From positions 1 to 64,000 of the forward strand of contig NZ_VTZS01000007.1 in NCBI RefSeq assembly GCF_008367235.1: a DNA stretch of 64,000 bases, written 5' to 3'. Below, piece by piece: positions 55,125-64,000 of the stretch (position 1 is its first letter; the number at the start of each line of letters is the position of its first letter). The notes under the pieces were generated by a model. That model had not been told where the DNA came from. It did not search any database and saw only the letters and a program-made list of their open reading frames with translations. The DNA comes from Pareuzebyella sediminis. Lineage in GTDB: Bacteria; Bacteroidota; Bacteroidia; Flavobacteriales; Flavobacteriaceae. The translations under genes and the position numbers were made by a program.

Positions 55125-55159
55125 TCGGAAACAAAGGATACCACTTAAGCTAGGTCATA

Positions 55160-55420
55160 ATGAAAAACAATAACAGATTGAGCCTCTACAGACAGGAAAA
55201 TATGGTCGAAAAATTACTGAAATTCAGGCTGAGGGACTATAAGTTCAGTTCCGTCAAGGTCGAGTGCTACAATAGGTTCGATGGGGACGCAACCATGTGC
55301 CGCGTGGAAGTGTTTCGGGGAGGCAAGGGGATCAAGAATAGGGTGATGAAGTATGAGGCTAGACTTGATGAATTTTTAGTTTCCGAAGTAGAAAGACAAT
55401 TAGGCACCTTAATCCAATAA
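55160..55420 (+). CDS. Hypothetical small protein
   Basis: 86 residues, basic N-terminus and mixed alpha/beta (FSSVKVECYNRFDGDATMCR). It would be co-transcribed with the gene 35 bp upstream. The long repeat array begins ~180 bp downstream. Function unknown. Confidence 0.5.
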   Translation: MKNNNRLSLYRQENMVEKLLKFRLRDYKFSSVKVECYNRFDGDATMCRVEVFRGGKGIKNRVMKYEARLDEFLVSEVERQLGTLIQ

Positions 55421-55599
55421 AATTGATGGTTTCAACACCAATTATATCTACCCTTTGATACTCGGAATTCCAAAACATTGGATTGACTATTCAAAATCTG
55501 TTGTTTGTGAAATGTCGGCTTGTGCTATGGAAGCAATTATTGCATTTAATATTGTTGGAAAATATTCCCAATTTATTTTCAAAAAATGGTGATCTCATA

Positions 55600-56735
55600 A
55601 AAGTTGACCATGGTGGTTTTTTTCACCACCCCCTCAACCTGTAATATTATCCAGTAATTTTTCATATAAGCTACTGACTTATCTCAATCGATGAAATGAT
55701 TAATATGTTGGTTTTCAATATACTGCGAACAAGAACAATGATGGTTGTTCAGTATGAAAACTTGTTGAACGGTGGTGGTGGTTTTTTTAAGGGTGTCGTG
55801 TTTTTTTACCACCACTGCAACCTATAATAGTGTAATGTTGTGGATATTCATATCCATGACGGGTAAAGAACAATCGATAAAATATTTAAAAAACTGATAT
55901 TTAGAGTATTATATCAAAGTAGGCAATGGTTTAGCCAGAGATTGAAATCCAAAGTTGTGGTGATTTTTTTTTGAAGGGGTGGTGGTTTTTTCTTTTTTTT
56001 CATTACCATCAATATAAGTCCAGTTGCTATAACGATGTTTTTGAGGTCCCGATGGTGGTTTTTTTGATAAGCAGGAGTGGTGGTTTTTTTTCACCCCCCC
56101 CTTCAACCCATAATAGGGTCATGTGGTGGTTATTCATATCCATGACAGGTAAAGAACAATGATAAAATATTTAAAATACAGATATTTAGAGTGTTATGTA
56201 AAATTTGGCAATGGTTTATCCAGAGATTGAAATCCAAAGTTGTGGTGATTTTTTTTGAAGGGGTGGTGGTTTTTTCTTTTTTTCCACCATCATTAATATA
56301 TGTCCAGTTGCTATAATGGCGCTTTTAAGGTTCCAATGGTGGTTTTTTTTGAAGGCGTGGTGGTTTTTTTTCACCACTGCAACCTGTGATATGGTCCGGT
56401 GGCGGTTCTTCATTTTCGTGACGGATAATGAACAATCGATTAAATTTTTAAAAATTAATATTAAACTCATTGCGACTAAGGTTAGCACTGGTTTATCTCG
56501 GGATTTAAATCTAAGGGGGTGTTGGTTTTTTTCACGACCACGATACTCTGTCGGTATGATCATGGGGCAGTTTGGTTCATTGGTGAGGGATAAATATCAA
56601 TTGATGTAATCGTTATTGTACTGGTTTTCAGTTTTCTGCGAACAAGAGCAGTGGTGGTTATTCGGTATATAGAAGAGTTGAACGGTGGTGGTTTTTTCGA
56701 TCAGCAGGGGTGGTGGTTTTTTTTCAGGGAAGCCA
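55600..56735. repeat. Array of diverged ~280-bp G/T-rich repeats (GGTGGTTTTTT motif)
   Basis: The motif GGTGGTTTTTT or a near form occurs about a dozen times, for example at 55612, 55774, 55981, 56053, 56079, 56260, 56336, 56360, 56683 and 56711. Larger units repeat: GAACAATCGATAAAATATTT at 55868 returns at 56154 and 56430 (periods ~286 and ~276). A second unit around GCGAACAAGAACAATGATGG (~55727) returns near 56640. Several motifs are followed by CACCACC and can fold into hairpins. ORFs here encode only KKNHH-like low complexity, so I read the array as non-coding. Confidence 0.75.
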
Positions 56736-56795
56736 TCCAGGCTACAAAATACTGAGATCGATACTGGATTTCAATTAAAAAGGAATCAAGATTTC

Positions 56796-57587
56796 CTACC
56801 CGTTTCTTTTCTTCCCGAATACGGTATCTAGCAGATAGTCCAGGGCATCGGAATCGGTAAGTACCGATGTCTTCTTTTTGGACCTTTTTTTAGTAGCGGG
56901 CACCTCGGTATTTTCCTTGCCATCAACTTCCGACGGGCGAAGGGCAACCTCTTTCTCTAACCCGAACCTTTCGTTCAGCCGCGAGAGAAAAATAAGGGCC
57001 GCTTCAAGATCGATTATCTCCTGGAGTACCGGATTTTTTTTTAGGACGTTCCCGTCGACCTCCAAACCTTTTCCCATAAGGTACGCTTCCAGGCCATCTT
57101 TATGGAATTTTGCAAGGTTCAGGGGCATCGTCTCTTTTTTCAGTAGCAGACGGCCAATTTTACCGGAGGTACGTAGCTCCAGGTTGCCCTGTGGGGACAG
57201 CCCCTTTTCGACGAGGTCGGCGCTATGCCGAGAGGCATCTTCAGCACCTTGGCGGTAATGGTTAAGGGCCACCTTTCGGAGCTCAGGGCCTTCAAGACCA
57301 AAGCGGTCCTCCTCGAACCTATAGAGGTGGACCAGGGCGCGGTCCTCTATTTTTTCCTTCAGCTTACCAACAATATACCGGTAATAGGCACTGCTCAACG
57401 CGGCAGTAGGTCCGACTTCCCTTTGCCCTGCTTCTTCGTTCAGTATATTTGCCTTCCCGAAGGTAAGAGGTACCCTTGCCGTTGCTTGGTAGAGTTTTTT
57501 GATAGCAAAAGTTCCTCTTTCCTTTCTTCCGAAAGGCTTTGCAGATCGATATCTTGTAGTGCCCCGAAATATTCCATATACCGTCAA
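56796..57587 (-). CDS. Integrase-companion protein, unknown function
   Basis: 263 residues, soluble and charged. A central helical part (VHLYRFEEDRFGLEGPELRK) and a C-terminal Lys-rich stretch (TKKRSKKKTSV) followed by a short helix can be seen. It lies 27 bp after the integrase, the same place as the companion of the first integrase. The two companions share position, size and tail type, but I see no clear sequence identity. A role in excision or integrase control is inference. Confidence 0.55.
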   Translation of the reverse strand: MTVYGIFRGTTRYRSAKPFGRKERGTFAIKKLYQATARVPLTFGKANILNEEAGQREVGPTAALSSAYYRYIVGKLKEKIEDRALVHLYRFEEDRFGLEGPELRKVALNHYRQGAEDASRHSADLVEKGLSPQGNLELRTSGKIGRLLLKKETMPLNLAKFHKDGLEAYLMGKGLEVDGNVLKKNPVLQEIIDLEAALIFLSRLNERFGLEKEVALRPSEVDGKENTEVPATKKRSKKKTSVLTDSDALDYLLDTVFGKKRNG

Positions 57588-57614
57588 AAATAAACCTTTT
57601 TGACCTCTAAGGCG

Positions 57615-59066
57615 CTATTCCCTAAAATATTCGGAATAGTCCTCGGGCATTTCTGCATCGATGTTCCTCAGGTATTTCTCAAGGGCTGTCTGGGTCGTGT
57701 GTTCGGTGTACTGCTTCAGTTTGGCCTTCGCCAGTTGCTGGGGGTATTTCTTGCGCAGTTTCCTGTAGAGCTTGGTGATATAGGTATGCCGATAACTGTA
57801 GAGCCCGTAATCCTTGCCTAGTCCGAAATGGTCCTTTACCTTTTTGAACCGTTTGGAGAAATAGTTCCGTTTGTCGGCATCCGGTATGTCCCATTTCCCG
57901 CCCAGTCCGTAAGGGGTGAAGAGATGATCGTCCTTGTCCAATTCGGAAAGGTCAGGGAGTTTTTCTACCATGATCTCTTGAAGGCGCCTTCTTTTGCGAA
58001 GCTTGTCCTTCGCATCATAATTGATCCGTTTTTCGTCAAGGTCAAGATCGCCCACCTTTAACCGGCAGACCTCGATGGGCCTTAAGAGGTTATAGGAAAC
58101 GAACCAGATGAACTGGCGCAGGAGCTGGTCGTTCTCGGCAAGATAGTTGTCGATATCGTCCTCCATTTTTTGGGAGAAGGTCTTGTGGCGCTCCGGCCTT
58201 GACGACAGTTTGTTGATGGATAGTATGAAGTTCTCCGCGATGATGTCGTTATCGCGCAGGGTGGTGAAAAAAGAGCTAAGGGCACCACGTGCGTTGTTCC
58301 GGTTTGCGGCCGAGGTACGGTCGAGTACCCAGTTCAGGTACCGGATCACGGTGGACCGGTCCACCTTGGTAATATCTTCCATGCGTTCCGGTTCATGCTC
58401 CCCGAGCCATTTCAGGAACCGGTTGATACGACTTTTGTATTTGGTGAAGGAGTTCGCGTTCAGGACGCTCTTCTTTATTTTGAGCCCCAGTTCGAACGCC
58501 TCTTGCACCGATGTTCGGTTTTCGGCTTCCTCTTTATGTACTCGGGGCCGGTTTTCGTCTATATTTTTATCGGTGGCATCTGGGAATGTTCCGGTCCCTT
58601 TTTCGAGCGGTTCCGTTGCAGTAGGGGTAGGGGCCTGGTTTGTTGTCGCCTTTTTACCGGGTCTTTCGGCAGTGGTTCCGGTTTCGTCGCCCGCCATACC
58701 GGCGCGGAACTTGGCCTCCAGTTCAGAATTGTCCCTATAAGGGTCGAACCCGGCCTCCAATAGTACCAGAAGGTTGCGCTGCAGAGTGCGGAGGAATTTC
58801 AACCGTTTGGTCTTGGTCTTGAAGCGGTTGGCCCCGCCCTTGATCTGCGACTGCCGTTTCAGTTTTCCGGTACCGGGGTCTCGAAAGGAATAGTAGACGT
58901 ACCAATCCTTTTGTAGGGCCTCTCTTCTCTCTTCCCTGGAGAGCTTCGACCATTTGGAGGCATCGACCCCTCCGGTGTAGATTTTTGGTTCGGAATAGTT
59001 CAATTTTGTGCTAAAAACGTATTCGTTTTCGTATACGTTTCGTAAAAGTAGGGAAATGTCGGACAT
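57615..59066 (-). CDS. Tyrosine recombinase (integrase) of the 37-kb island
   Basis: 483 residues from ATG at 59066. Arm-type segment WYVYYSFRDPGTGK, SAM-like core-binding domain, then catalytic domain with Arg in LLRPIEVCRL, Arg in YSYRHTYITK (Tyr replacing the first His of box II), His in EHTTQTAL and the nucleophile Tyr in LEKYLRNIDA. It is close in layout to the first integrase. A start 39 bases further upstream would translate the terminator hairpin and is rejected by comparison with the paralogue, which begins MPDFKDLF at the matching place. It should recombine at the 43-bp tRNA-fMet repeat. Confidence 0.93.
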   Translation of the reverse strand: MSDISLLLRNVYENEYVFSTKLNYSEPKIYTGGVDASKWSKLSREERREALQKDWYVYYSFRDPGTGKLKRQSQIKGGANRFKTKTKRLKFLRTLQRNLLVLLEAGFDPYRDNSELEAKFRAGMAGDETGTTAERPGKKATTNQAPTPTATEPLEKGTGTFPDATDKNIDENRPRVHKEEAENRTSVQEAFELGLKIKKSVLNANSFTKYKSRINRFLKWLGEHEPERMEDITKVDRSTVIRYLNWVLDRTSAANRNNARGALSSFFTTLRDNDIIAENFILSINKLSSRPERHKTFSQKMEDDIDNYLAENDQLLRQFIWFVSYNLLRPIEVCRLKVGDLDLDEKRINYDAKDKLRKRRRLQEIMVEKLPDLSELDKDDHLFTPYGLGGKWDIPDADKRNYFSKRFKKVKDHFGLGKDYGLYSYRHTYITKLYRKLRKKYPQQLAKAKLKQYTEHTTQTALEKYLRNIDAEMPEDYSEYFRE

Positions 59067-59097
59067 AAAAAAACGGATCGCACGCATGCGATCCGTT
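59067..59097 (-). terminator. Terminator hairpin abutting the island integrase start
   Basis: On the minus strand AACGGATCGCA and TGCGATCCGTT... mirror each other: plus-strand 72-82 of this block pairs with 87-97 (11-bp perfect stem, 4-base loop). Seven Ts follow and run into the integrase ATG. It lies 23 bp after the tRNA 3' end and should terminate the tRNA transcript. Confidence 0.8.
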
Positions 59098-59119
59098 GGT
59101 TTCATTGGCCTTGGGCCTT

Positions 59120-59193
<74 letters not shown>

Positions 59194-59203
59194 ATTTGAA
59201 CGA

Positions 59204-59235
59204 CAAAGATACAACGGTTTTTTAGTTTAATCAAA
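59204..59235 (-). promoter_or_regulatory. Bacteroidota consensus promoter of tRNA-fMet
   Basis: On the minus strand TTTG (59235-59232), 20 bp, then TATCTTTG (59211-59204), an exact match to TTTG-N19/20-TANNTTTG. Transcription would start a few bases before the tRNA. Because no promoter space exists between the terminator and the integrase ATG, this promoter may also feed the integrase by read-through. Confidence 0.7.
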
Positions 59236-59310
59236 TCTTGTCAAAAAGAAATATTTGGAGTCTCGATGAGGTATAACTATAGAAAGTTTTACCTTCGGGG
59301 TTTTACGCCT

Positions 59311-60675
59311 ATGGAAGTAATCAACGACTTTATTGCAAGTGTTCTACCATTGACCGAGTGGCCCATGTTCATACTGCTTATCGGAGGTGGACTCTTTTTG
59401 GTGCTGTATTCAAAATTTATTCCCTATCGCTATTTCGGTCATGCCATAGCCATTACAGCCGGAAAATATGATGATAAGAATGCAGTAGGGGATGTGAGCT
59501 CCTTTCAGGCCCTCTCAGCTGCGGTAGCGGCTACCGTAGGCCTAGGTAATATTTCCGGGGTGGCCATAGCCATTCATGATGGAGGCCCCGGCGTTGTTTT
59601 TTGGATATGGATGACGGCTCTGTTGGGCATGTGCATTAAATTCTATTCATGTAGCCTTGCCATTATGTTTCGTGGTACCGATTCAGACGGTAAACTACAG
59701 GGTGGACCCATGTTTTACATCACCAAAGGACTTGGTCCCAAGGGAAAACCTTTGGCCATCTTTTTCGCTATTTGTGGTCTTTTCGGGTTTTTAGGGGTCT
59801 TTACGGCCAACCAGTTTACCGAAACTTTTATGAGTGTGGTGGAACCTTCCGAGACCCTCTTTGCTATGGACGAAATGACTTGGAAGTGGACGGTCGGCTT
59901 CGTATTGGCCATCATAACCTCTTTCGTAATATTTGGCGGGTTGACCAAAATCGCCAAAGTGGCTTCAGCTTTAGTACCTTTTATGGTCGCCATTTATCTG
60001 GTCGCCGTAATTGTGGTGATGGTGCTGAACGCTTCCCAGATTATACCGGCCTTAAAAATGATTATCACCGAAGCATGGAATTTCAAGTCGTTGGTAACCG
60101 GTGGTTTTTGGGGGTTGGTGATCATTGGTATCAGACGGGCCATGTTTTCTAATGAGGCAGGGCTGGGCAGTGCACCTATGTACCATGGGCAGTCGAAGAC
60201 CGATAACCCAATAAAAGAAGGGTTGGTGGCTATGTTAGGTCCTTTTATAGATACTATTATGGTCTGTACGTTTACAGCGGTCGTAATTATTTTAAGCGGG
60301 GCATATCTAGAAGATGCCAGTGGTATCGTGATGACCTTATCGGCTTTCGAGACCACGCTGTTCGGTTTTGGCGATGATTTACTGATGCTCATTGTTACTG
60401 CATTTGCGCTGTCTACGCTATTTACCTATTCGTATTATGGAGTGAAGTGTTTGTCTTTTTTGACCAATGCCAAAATCGGAAAGCTTTACAATTGGTATTT
60501 TGTCATCATGATCGTCTTCGCCGCAGTGGCTTCCTTAGAATTGGTTAAAAACCTGATCGACCTTTCGTATGCGTTAATGGTGATTCCCAATATGATTGCC
60601 GTACTTCTTTTGGCACCCAAGGTGAATGCCGCGGCAAGAACTTATTTTGAAAAATTGAAACATGGCAACACATAA
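59311..60675 (+). CDS. Sodium:alanine/glycine symporter (AGCS family)
   Basis: 454 residues, about ten membrane helices. Family segments seen: SSFQALSAAVAATVGLGNISG near the N-terminus (substrate/sodium site), GGPGVVFWIWMTALLGM, and RRAMFSNEAGLGSAPMYHG. It would import alanine or glycine with sodium. A start at 59266 adds 15 residues and has GGAG in front, but the MEVINDFIASVLPL start is the usual family form. The last 14 bases overlap era, so the two are co-transcribed. Confidence 0.88.
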   Translation: MEVINDFIASVLPLTEWPMFILLIGGGLFLVLYSKFIPYRYFGHAIAITAGKYDDKNAVGDVSSFQALSAAVAATVGLGNISGVAIAIHDGGPGVVFWIWMTALLGMCIKFYSCSLAIMFRGTDSDGKLQGGPMFYITKGLGPKGKPLAIFFAICGLFGFLGVFTANQFTETFMSVVEPSETLFAMDEMTWKWTVGFVLAIITSFVIFGGLTKIAKVASALVPFMVAIYLVAVIVVMVLNASQIIPALKMIITEAWNFKSLVTGGFWGLVIIGIRRAMFSNEAGLGSAPMYHGQSKTDNPIKEGLVAMLGPFIDTIMVCTFTAVVIILSGAYLEDASGIVMTLSAFETTLFGFGDDLLMLIVTAFALSTLFTYSYYGVKCLSFLTNAKIGKLYNWYFVIMIVFAAVASLELVKNLIDLSYALMVIPNMIAVLLLAPKVNAAARTYFEKLKHGNT

Positions 60676-61549
60676 AGCAGGCTTCGTAAATATTATCGGA
60701 AATCCAAATGTGGGTAAATCTACTTTGATGAATGCCTTTGTGGGCGAGAAGCTTTCTATTATTACCTCAAAGGCCCAGACGACGCGCCATCGAATTCTCG
60801 GTATTGTCAACGGAGATGATTTTCAGGTCGTTTTATCCGATACCCCAGGAATTATCAAACCAGCCTACGACCTACAATCGAGCATGATGGATTTTGTGAA
60901 ATCGGCCTTTGAAGATGCAGATGTGCTGCTCTATATGGTAGAAATAGGAGAGAAGTCTTTAAAAGACGAGCGTTTCTTTGAACGTATAAAAGAGAGTAAA
61001 ATACCAGTCTTGTTACTTCTGAATAAAATAGATACTTCCGAACAGGAGATTTTGGAGCAGCAGACCCAGTATTGGCAGGAATTACTTCCCAGTGTCGAGA
61101 TCCATCCGATTTCGGCCTTAAACAATTTCAACGTCCGAGAGGTTTTTGAAAGAATTATTGAACTGCTGCCTGAGGCACCTCCCTATTACCCCAAAGATCA
61201 ACTCACCGATAAACCAGAACGCTTTTTTGTAAATGAGGCGGTGCGCGAAAAGATTCTCATGAACTATAAAAAGGAAATACCATATGCGGTCGAAGTAGAG
61301 ACCGAAGAGTTCTTGGAAGAAGAAGACATTATTCATATACGCTCGGTTATTATGGTGGAGCGTGATTCGCAGAAAGGTATCATTATCGGCCATAAAGGAA
61401 GCGCCTTAAAAAGAGTCGGGGTGGGTGCTCGCAAAGACTTGGAAAAGTTCTTTGGGAAACAGGTGCACATCGAATTGTTTGTTAAGGTCAATAAAAATTG
61501 GCGTAGCGATGCCCGTCAACTGAAACGTTTTGGGTACAATCAAAAATGA
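60662..61549 (+). CDS. era: GTPase Era (ribosome assembly)
   Basis: 295 residues. G domain motifs: GNPNVGKST (G1), a T in the switch region, DTPG (G3), NKID (G4) and SALN (G5). The C-terminal KH domain includes GSALKRVGVGARKDLE. Era binds the 3' end of 16S rRNA during 30S assembly. Normal length, starts inside the end of the symporter gene. Confidence 0.96.
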   Translation: MATHKAGFVNIIGNPNVGKSTLMNAFVGEKLSIITSKAQTTRHRILGIVNGDDFQVVLSDTPGIIKPAYDLQSSMMDFVKSAFEDADVLLYMVEIGEKSLKDERFFERIKESKIPVLLLLNKIDTSEQEILEQQTQYWQELLPSVEIHPISALNNFNVREVFERIIELLPEAPPYYPKDQLTDKPERFFVNEAVREKILMNYKKEIPYAVEVETEEFLEEEDIIHIRSVIMVERDSQKGIIIGHKGSALKRVGVGARKDLEKFFGKQVHIELFVKVNKNWRSDARQLKRFGYNQK

Positions 61550-61700
61550 TTTAAAACCTTGATAGGCGAAGAGATTGTTTTTTAAGTTGAATCATGCGGT
61601 TAAGAATTGAATGATCGTAAAATAGGAGCACTTAAAAAATCATCACTCTGGTACAAAATAAACAGTGGTTTAAAGCCATCTCGAAAAAATGGCCAACAAA

Positions 61701-62231
61701 CTATAGGTACGACTCAATAGTACTTTTCATAAAATCGTACAGTTCGTGCATCTGTGGTTTTCCCTTATGACGGCCCGCCCTTCCAAATGCATATAAAACA
61801 AACCACAGCAAGACCATAAAGAGCATTAGGCCGAGTTGAATACCAAAGGGCTTGTTCAAAGATGCGCTTGAATAGGCCCAAATTCCTAGAATGATAAATA
61901 AAGTAGCGACCCCAAAATGGAGAAACATGAAAAACGTCCATAAGGTAGGATTGGGGCCGAAAAGTCCGTAAATCCTACTTTGACCATCTTCAGTGTCGTT
62001 GATTTCCAAATGTAATTGAGGTGACCAAAAATGAATGTGATCGACATTGAACTTTATAAATACGTGGTCATCCAAGCGTTTTACTATAAAGGGTATTCGC
62101 GCTGATTTCTCAAAGGTTTCCAAGAGCGTTTCCTTTAAATACGGAATATCCATCTGAAATCGAGGACGTAGAACAATGTCGTTGGGCAGGGCTTTCATGT
62201 TCGATGGGTTTTTCCAAGGCATAATATACAT
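61701..62231 (-). CDS. Hypothetical membrane protein
   Basis: 176 residues with two transmembrane helices near residues 95-118 and 130-150, and a soluble N-terminal half (FIVKRLDDHVFIKFNVDH) that resembles the GTP-binding-adjacent hypothetical proteins of flavobacteria. A later Met (MKALPNDIVL) is also a possible start. It converges on era and diverges from der with 46 bp between the starts. Function unknown. Confidence 0.6.
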   Translation of the reverse strand: MYIMPWKNPSNMKALPNDIVLRPRFQMDIPYLKETLLETFEKSARIPFIVKRLDDHVFIKFNVDHIHFWSPQLHLEINDTEDGQSRIYGLFGPNPTLWTFFMFLHFGVATLFIILGIWAYSSASLNKPFGIQLGLMLFMVLLWFVLYAFGRAGRHKGKPQMHELYDFMKSTIESYL

Positions 62232-62252
62232 ATTTCCTTAAAATATTAGTAG

Positions 62253-62260
62253 TACTTTTG
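62253..62260 (+). promoter_or_regulatory. Candidate -7 element for der
   Basis: TACTTTTG matches TANNTTTG and lies 17 bp before the der ATG. No TTTG stands at the right distance upstream, so only half a promoter is visible. Confidence 0.3.
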
Positions 62261-62277
62261 TCGCAAATTAGATACAA

Positions 62278-63582
62278 ATGAGTGCTATTGTAGCCATTGT
62301 TGGAAGACCGAATGTTGGAAAATCCACGTTCTTTAACCGGTTGATCCAGAGGCGTGAAGCTATTGTTGATGCGGTTAGCGGTGTGACCCGGGATCGTCAT
62401 TACGGAAAAAGCGATTGGAACGGAAAAGAGTTTTCATTAATAGATACTGGAGGTTACGTCGTGGGCAGTGATGATGTATTTGAACAACAAATCGATAAAC
62501 AGGTAGAGTTGGCGATAGATGAGGCCGATGCTATCATTTTTATGGTAGACGTAGAGACGGGCGTAACGGGTATGGACGAAGATGTGGCAAAGCTACTACG
62601 GCGAGTCAAAAAACCGGTTTTTTTGGCCATTAATAAAGTAGACAACGCGAAGAGGGCCGAAGATGCCGTGGAGTTCTATGCCTTGGGATTGGGAGAATAT
62701 TATACCCTCTCAAGTATCAACGGCAGCGGTACGGGAGAATTGCTCGATGCCTTGGTCGAGGTGCTACCTGAGAAAGAGAATCAAGATAACCAATTGCCTA
62801 GATTTGCAGTGGTCGGTAGGCCTAATGCCGGTAAATCTTCTTTTATCAATGCCCTGATTGGAGAGGAGCGCTATATCGTAACCGATATCGCCGGTACGAC
62901 AAGGGATAGTATCGATACCAAATACAACCGATTCGGATTCGAATTCAACTTGGTCGATACCGCAGGAATCCGTCGTAAAGCCAAGGTCAAGGAGAATCTT
63001 GAATTTTACTCCGTAATGCGGTCCGTTCGTGCCATCGAACATAGTGACGTGTGTTTGGTGCTTTTCGATGCTACCCGAGGTTTCGACGGGCAGGTAGAGA
63101 ACATTTTCTGGTTGGCCCAACGGAACAATAAGGGGGTTGTAATATTGGTCAACAAATGGGATTTGGTCGAAGACAAGGAGACCAATACCATAAAACAGTA
63201 CACCCAACGTATTAAACAGGCAATGGAACCCTTCGTAGATGTGCCTATTATTTTTATTTCGGCATTGACCAAACAACGTATCTTCAAGGCTATCGAAACG
63301 GCGGTCGAAGTATACCAAAATCGTTCAAAGAAAATCAAGACCCGTAAGTTGAACGATGTGATGCTGCCGATTATTCAGCAAACCCCGCCCCCCGCATACA
63401 AAGACAAGTACGTCAAAATAAAATATGTGACACAATTGCCGACCCCTTATCCGCAATTTGCATTTTTTTGTAATCTACCACAATATGTACGAGACCCATA
63501 CAAACGATTCCTGGAAAATAAGCTACGGGAAAACTTTAATTTTACCGGAGTTCCTGTAACTGTTTTCATGCGTAAAAAGTAG
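62278..63582 (+). CDS. der: GTPase Der (EngA), double GTPase of 50S assembly
   Basis: 434 residues with two tandem GTPase domains. The first has [14 protein letters not shown] and NKVD; the second [14 protein letters not shown] and NKWD. A C-terminal KH-like domain follows ([15 protein letters not shown]). Der is essential for 50S subunit maturation. Normal length; with era it marks this flank as core chromosome. Confidence 0.96.
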   Translation: MSAIVAIVGRPNVGKSTFFNRLIQRREAIVDAVSGVTRDRHYGKSDWNGKEFSLIDTGGYVVGSDDVFEQQIDKQVELAIDEADAIIFMVDVETGVTGMDEDVAKLLRRVKKPVFLAINKVDNAKRAEDAVEFYALGLGEYYTLSSINGSGTGELLDALVEVLPEKENQDNQLPRFAVVGRPNAGKSSFINALIGEERYIVTDIAGTTRDSIDTKYNRFGFEFNLVDTAGIRRKAKVKENLEFYSVMRSVRAIEHSDVCLVLFDATRGFDGQVENIFWLAQRNNKGVVILVNKWDLVEDKETNTIKQYTQRIKQAMEPFVDVPIIFISALTKQRIFKAIETAVEVYQNRSKKIKTRKLNDVMLPIIQQTPPPAYKDKYVKIKYVTQLPTPYPQFAFFCNLPQYVRDPYKRFLENKLRENFNFTGVPVTVFMRKK

Positions 63583-63701
63583 GGTTCTTCGGTAGACAAA
63601 ATTCTTCTTTCTAAGTTGGTGCTACAAGAATTATCGATCAGCCTCTCCATTTCAAAATATATTTTTCTTATGTATGGACAAGACATAAACTTTTGTTAAT
63701 T

Positions 63702-63723
63702 ATCAACTAAAATTTTAGTTGAT
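63702..63723. repeat. 22-bp perfect palindrome
   Basis: ATCAACTAAAA followed directly by TTTTAGTTGAT. It lies 34 bp before the next start codon and 120 bp after der. It could be an operator for the downstream gene or a weak terminator for der. Confidence 0.45.
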
Positions 63724-63757
63724 TTGTATTTTAGGCGTCAATAAAACCAAACTGCCC

Positions 63758-64000
63758 ATGCCACGATTTCTTCTAGCCTCCTTTTTTTCCCTTATTTTTT
63801 GTACTATTTCCTGGTCCCAAGAATTTAAAATTACCGGTTCAGTGGTCGATGCAACGTCAAAGCAGCCCTTGGAAGCCACGACGGTATATGCCGAATCCCT
63901 AAAGGACAGTGCGCTCGTAGCCTATACGATTACCAACAATACGGGCTTTTTCGAGCTTCAGGACCGTACCGGCCTTAAAGAACTTAATATCTACTTTTCT
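63758..64000 (+). CDS. Outer-membrane protein with CarboxypepD_reg-like N-terminus, partial
   Basis: The first 81 codons only; the gene runs off the window. A signal peptide (cut after ISWSQ) is followed by FKITGSVVDATSKQPLEATT and FFELQDRTGLKELNIYF, the carboxypeptidase-regulatory-like plug-side domain found before TonB-dependent or outer-membrane beta-barrel proteins. A barrel is expected downstream but not seen. Confidence 0.65.
   Translation, partial: MPRFLLASFFSLIFCTISWSQEFKITGSVVDATSKQPLEATTVYAESLKDSALVAYTITNNTGFFELQDRTGLKELNIYFS

Noticed and set aside
55909-56609. ORFs with KKNHH-type repeats on both strands of the repeat array
   Set aside because: They are just translations of the GGTGGTTTTTT repeats, overlap on both strands and have no consistent start.
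55600-56735. CRISPR array
   Set aside because: The units are long, diverged and unevenly spaced, without short constant repeats and uniform spacers, and no cas gene is nearby.
59067-59105. Upstream start of the island integrase (13 more residues)
   Set aside because: The extra codons fall in the terminator hairpin, and the paralogous integrase starts at the point matching 59066.
22030-59119. Integrative conjugative element
   Set aside because: No relaxase, coupling protein, TraG-like or pilus gene could be recognised, so only a non-conjugative island is supported.

Overview
The window looks like chromosome of a marine flavobacterium (Bacteroidota, Flavobacteriaceae). The grounds are a PorP/SprF-type protein, a SusC/SusD pair, a CRTAC1/ASPIC-UnbV protein, many short lipoproteins with a Bacteroidota-style lipobox, AT-rich spacers, and a textbook Bacteroidota promoter (TTTG, 20 bp, TATCTTTG) in front of the initiator tRNA. 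No species can be named from the sequence alone.

Layout. 1-7.4 kb: end of a PorP/SprF gene, a serine recombinase behind a cluster of short repeats, a nuclease-nSTAND NTPase of the anti-phage type, and lipoproteins (beta-lactamase fold, TlpA-like). 7.9-16.6 kb: SusC/SusD uptake pair, a small lipoprotein and a convergent 1,111-residue CRTAC1-like protein. 16.8-19.2 kb: IS3-family remnant, DUF3761 protein, a 43-residue basic ORF, a methyltransferase. 19.4-22.0 kb: a tyrosine-integrase module ending at a 43-bp copy of the 3' part of tRNA-fMet. 22.0-59.2 kb: a 37-kb genomic island bounded by that copy and the intact initiator tRNA-fMet gene, with its own integrase beside the tRNA. 59.2-64 kb: core genes (AGCS symporter, era, der, start of a TonB-linked protein).

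The two integrase modules sit head to tail at one tRNA-fMet, so two islands have accreted there; the left end of the outer one is not visible. The 37-kb island carries no conjugation genes that I can see and reads as a defence island: an exported protein plus a membrane TIR protein; a co-directional run of about 23 kb holding two HsdM, one HsdS, one HsdR, a PD-(D/E)xK protein, two GIY-YIG proteins, a DnaQ-like exonuclease/RecQ/UvrD helicase set split over two genes, and a pair of DUF262 (GmrSD-like) proteins; two genes arranged like integron cassettes (CBS-HEPN and GIY-YIG-like); an SRAP peptidase; and about 1.1 kb of diverged G/T-rich repeats near the integrase.

The most novel-looking elements are the split RecQ system between hsdS and hsdR, the integron-like cassette pair with no integron integrase in view, the GGTGGTTTTTT repeat array, and the terminator hairpins that abut both integrase start codons and suggest expression by read-through from the tRNA promoter. 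Functions given for defence genes are inferred from domains and neighbours; none was tested by search.
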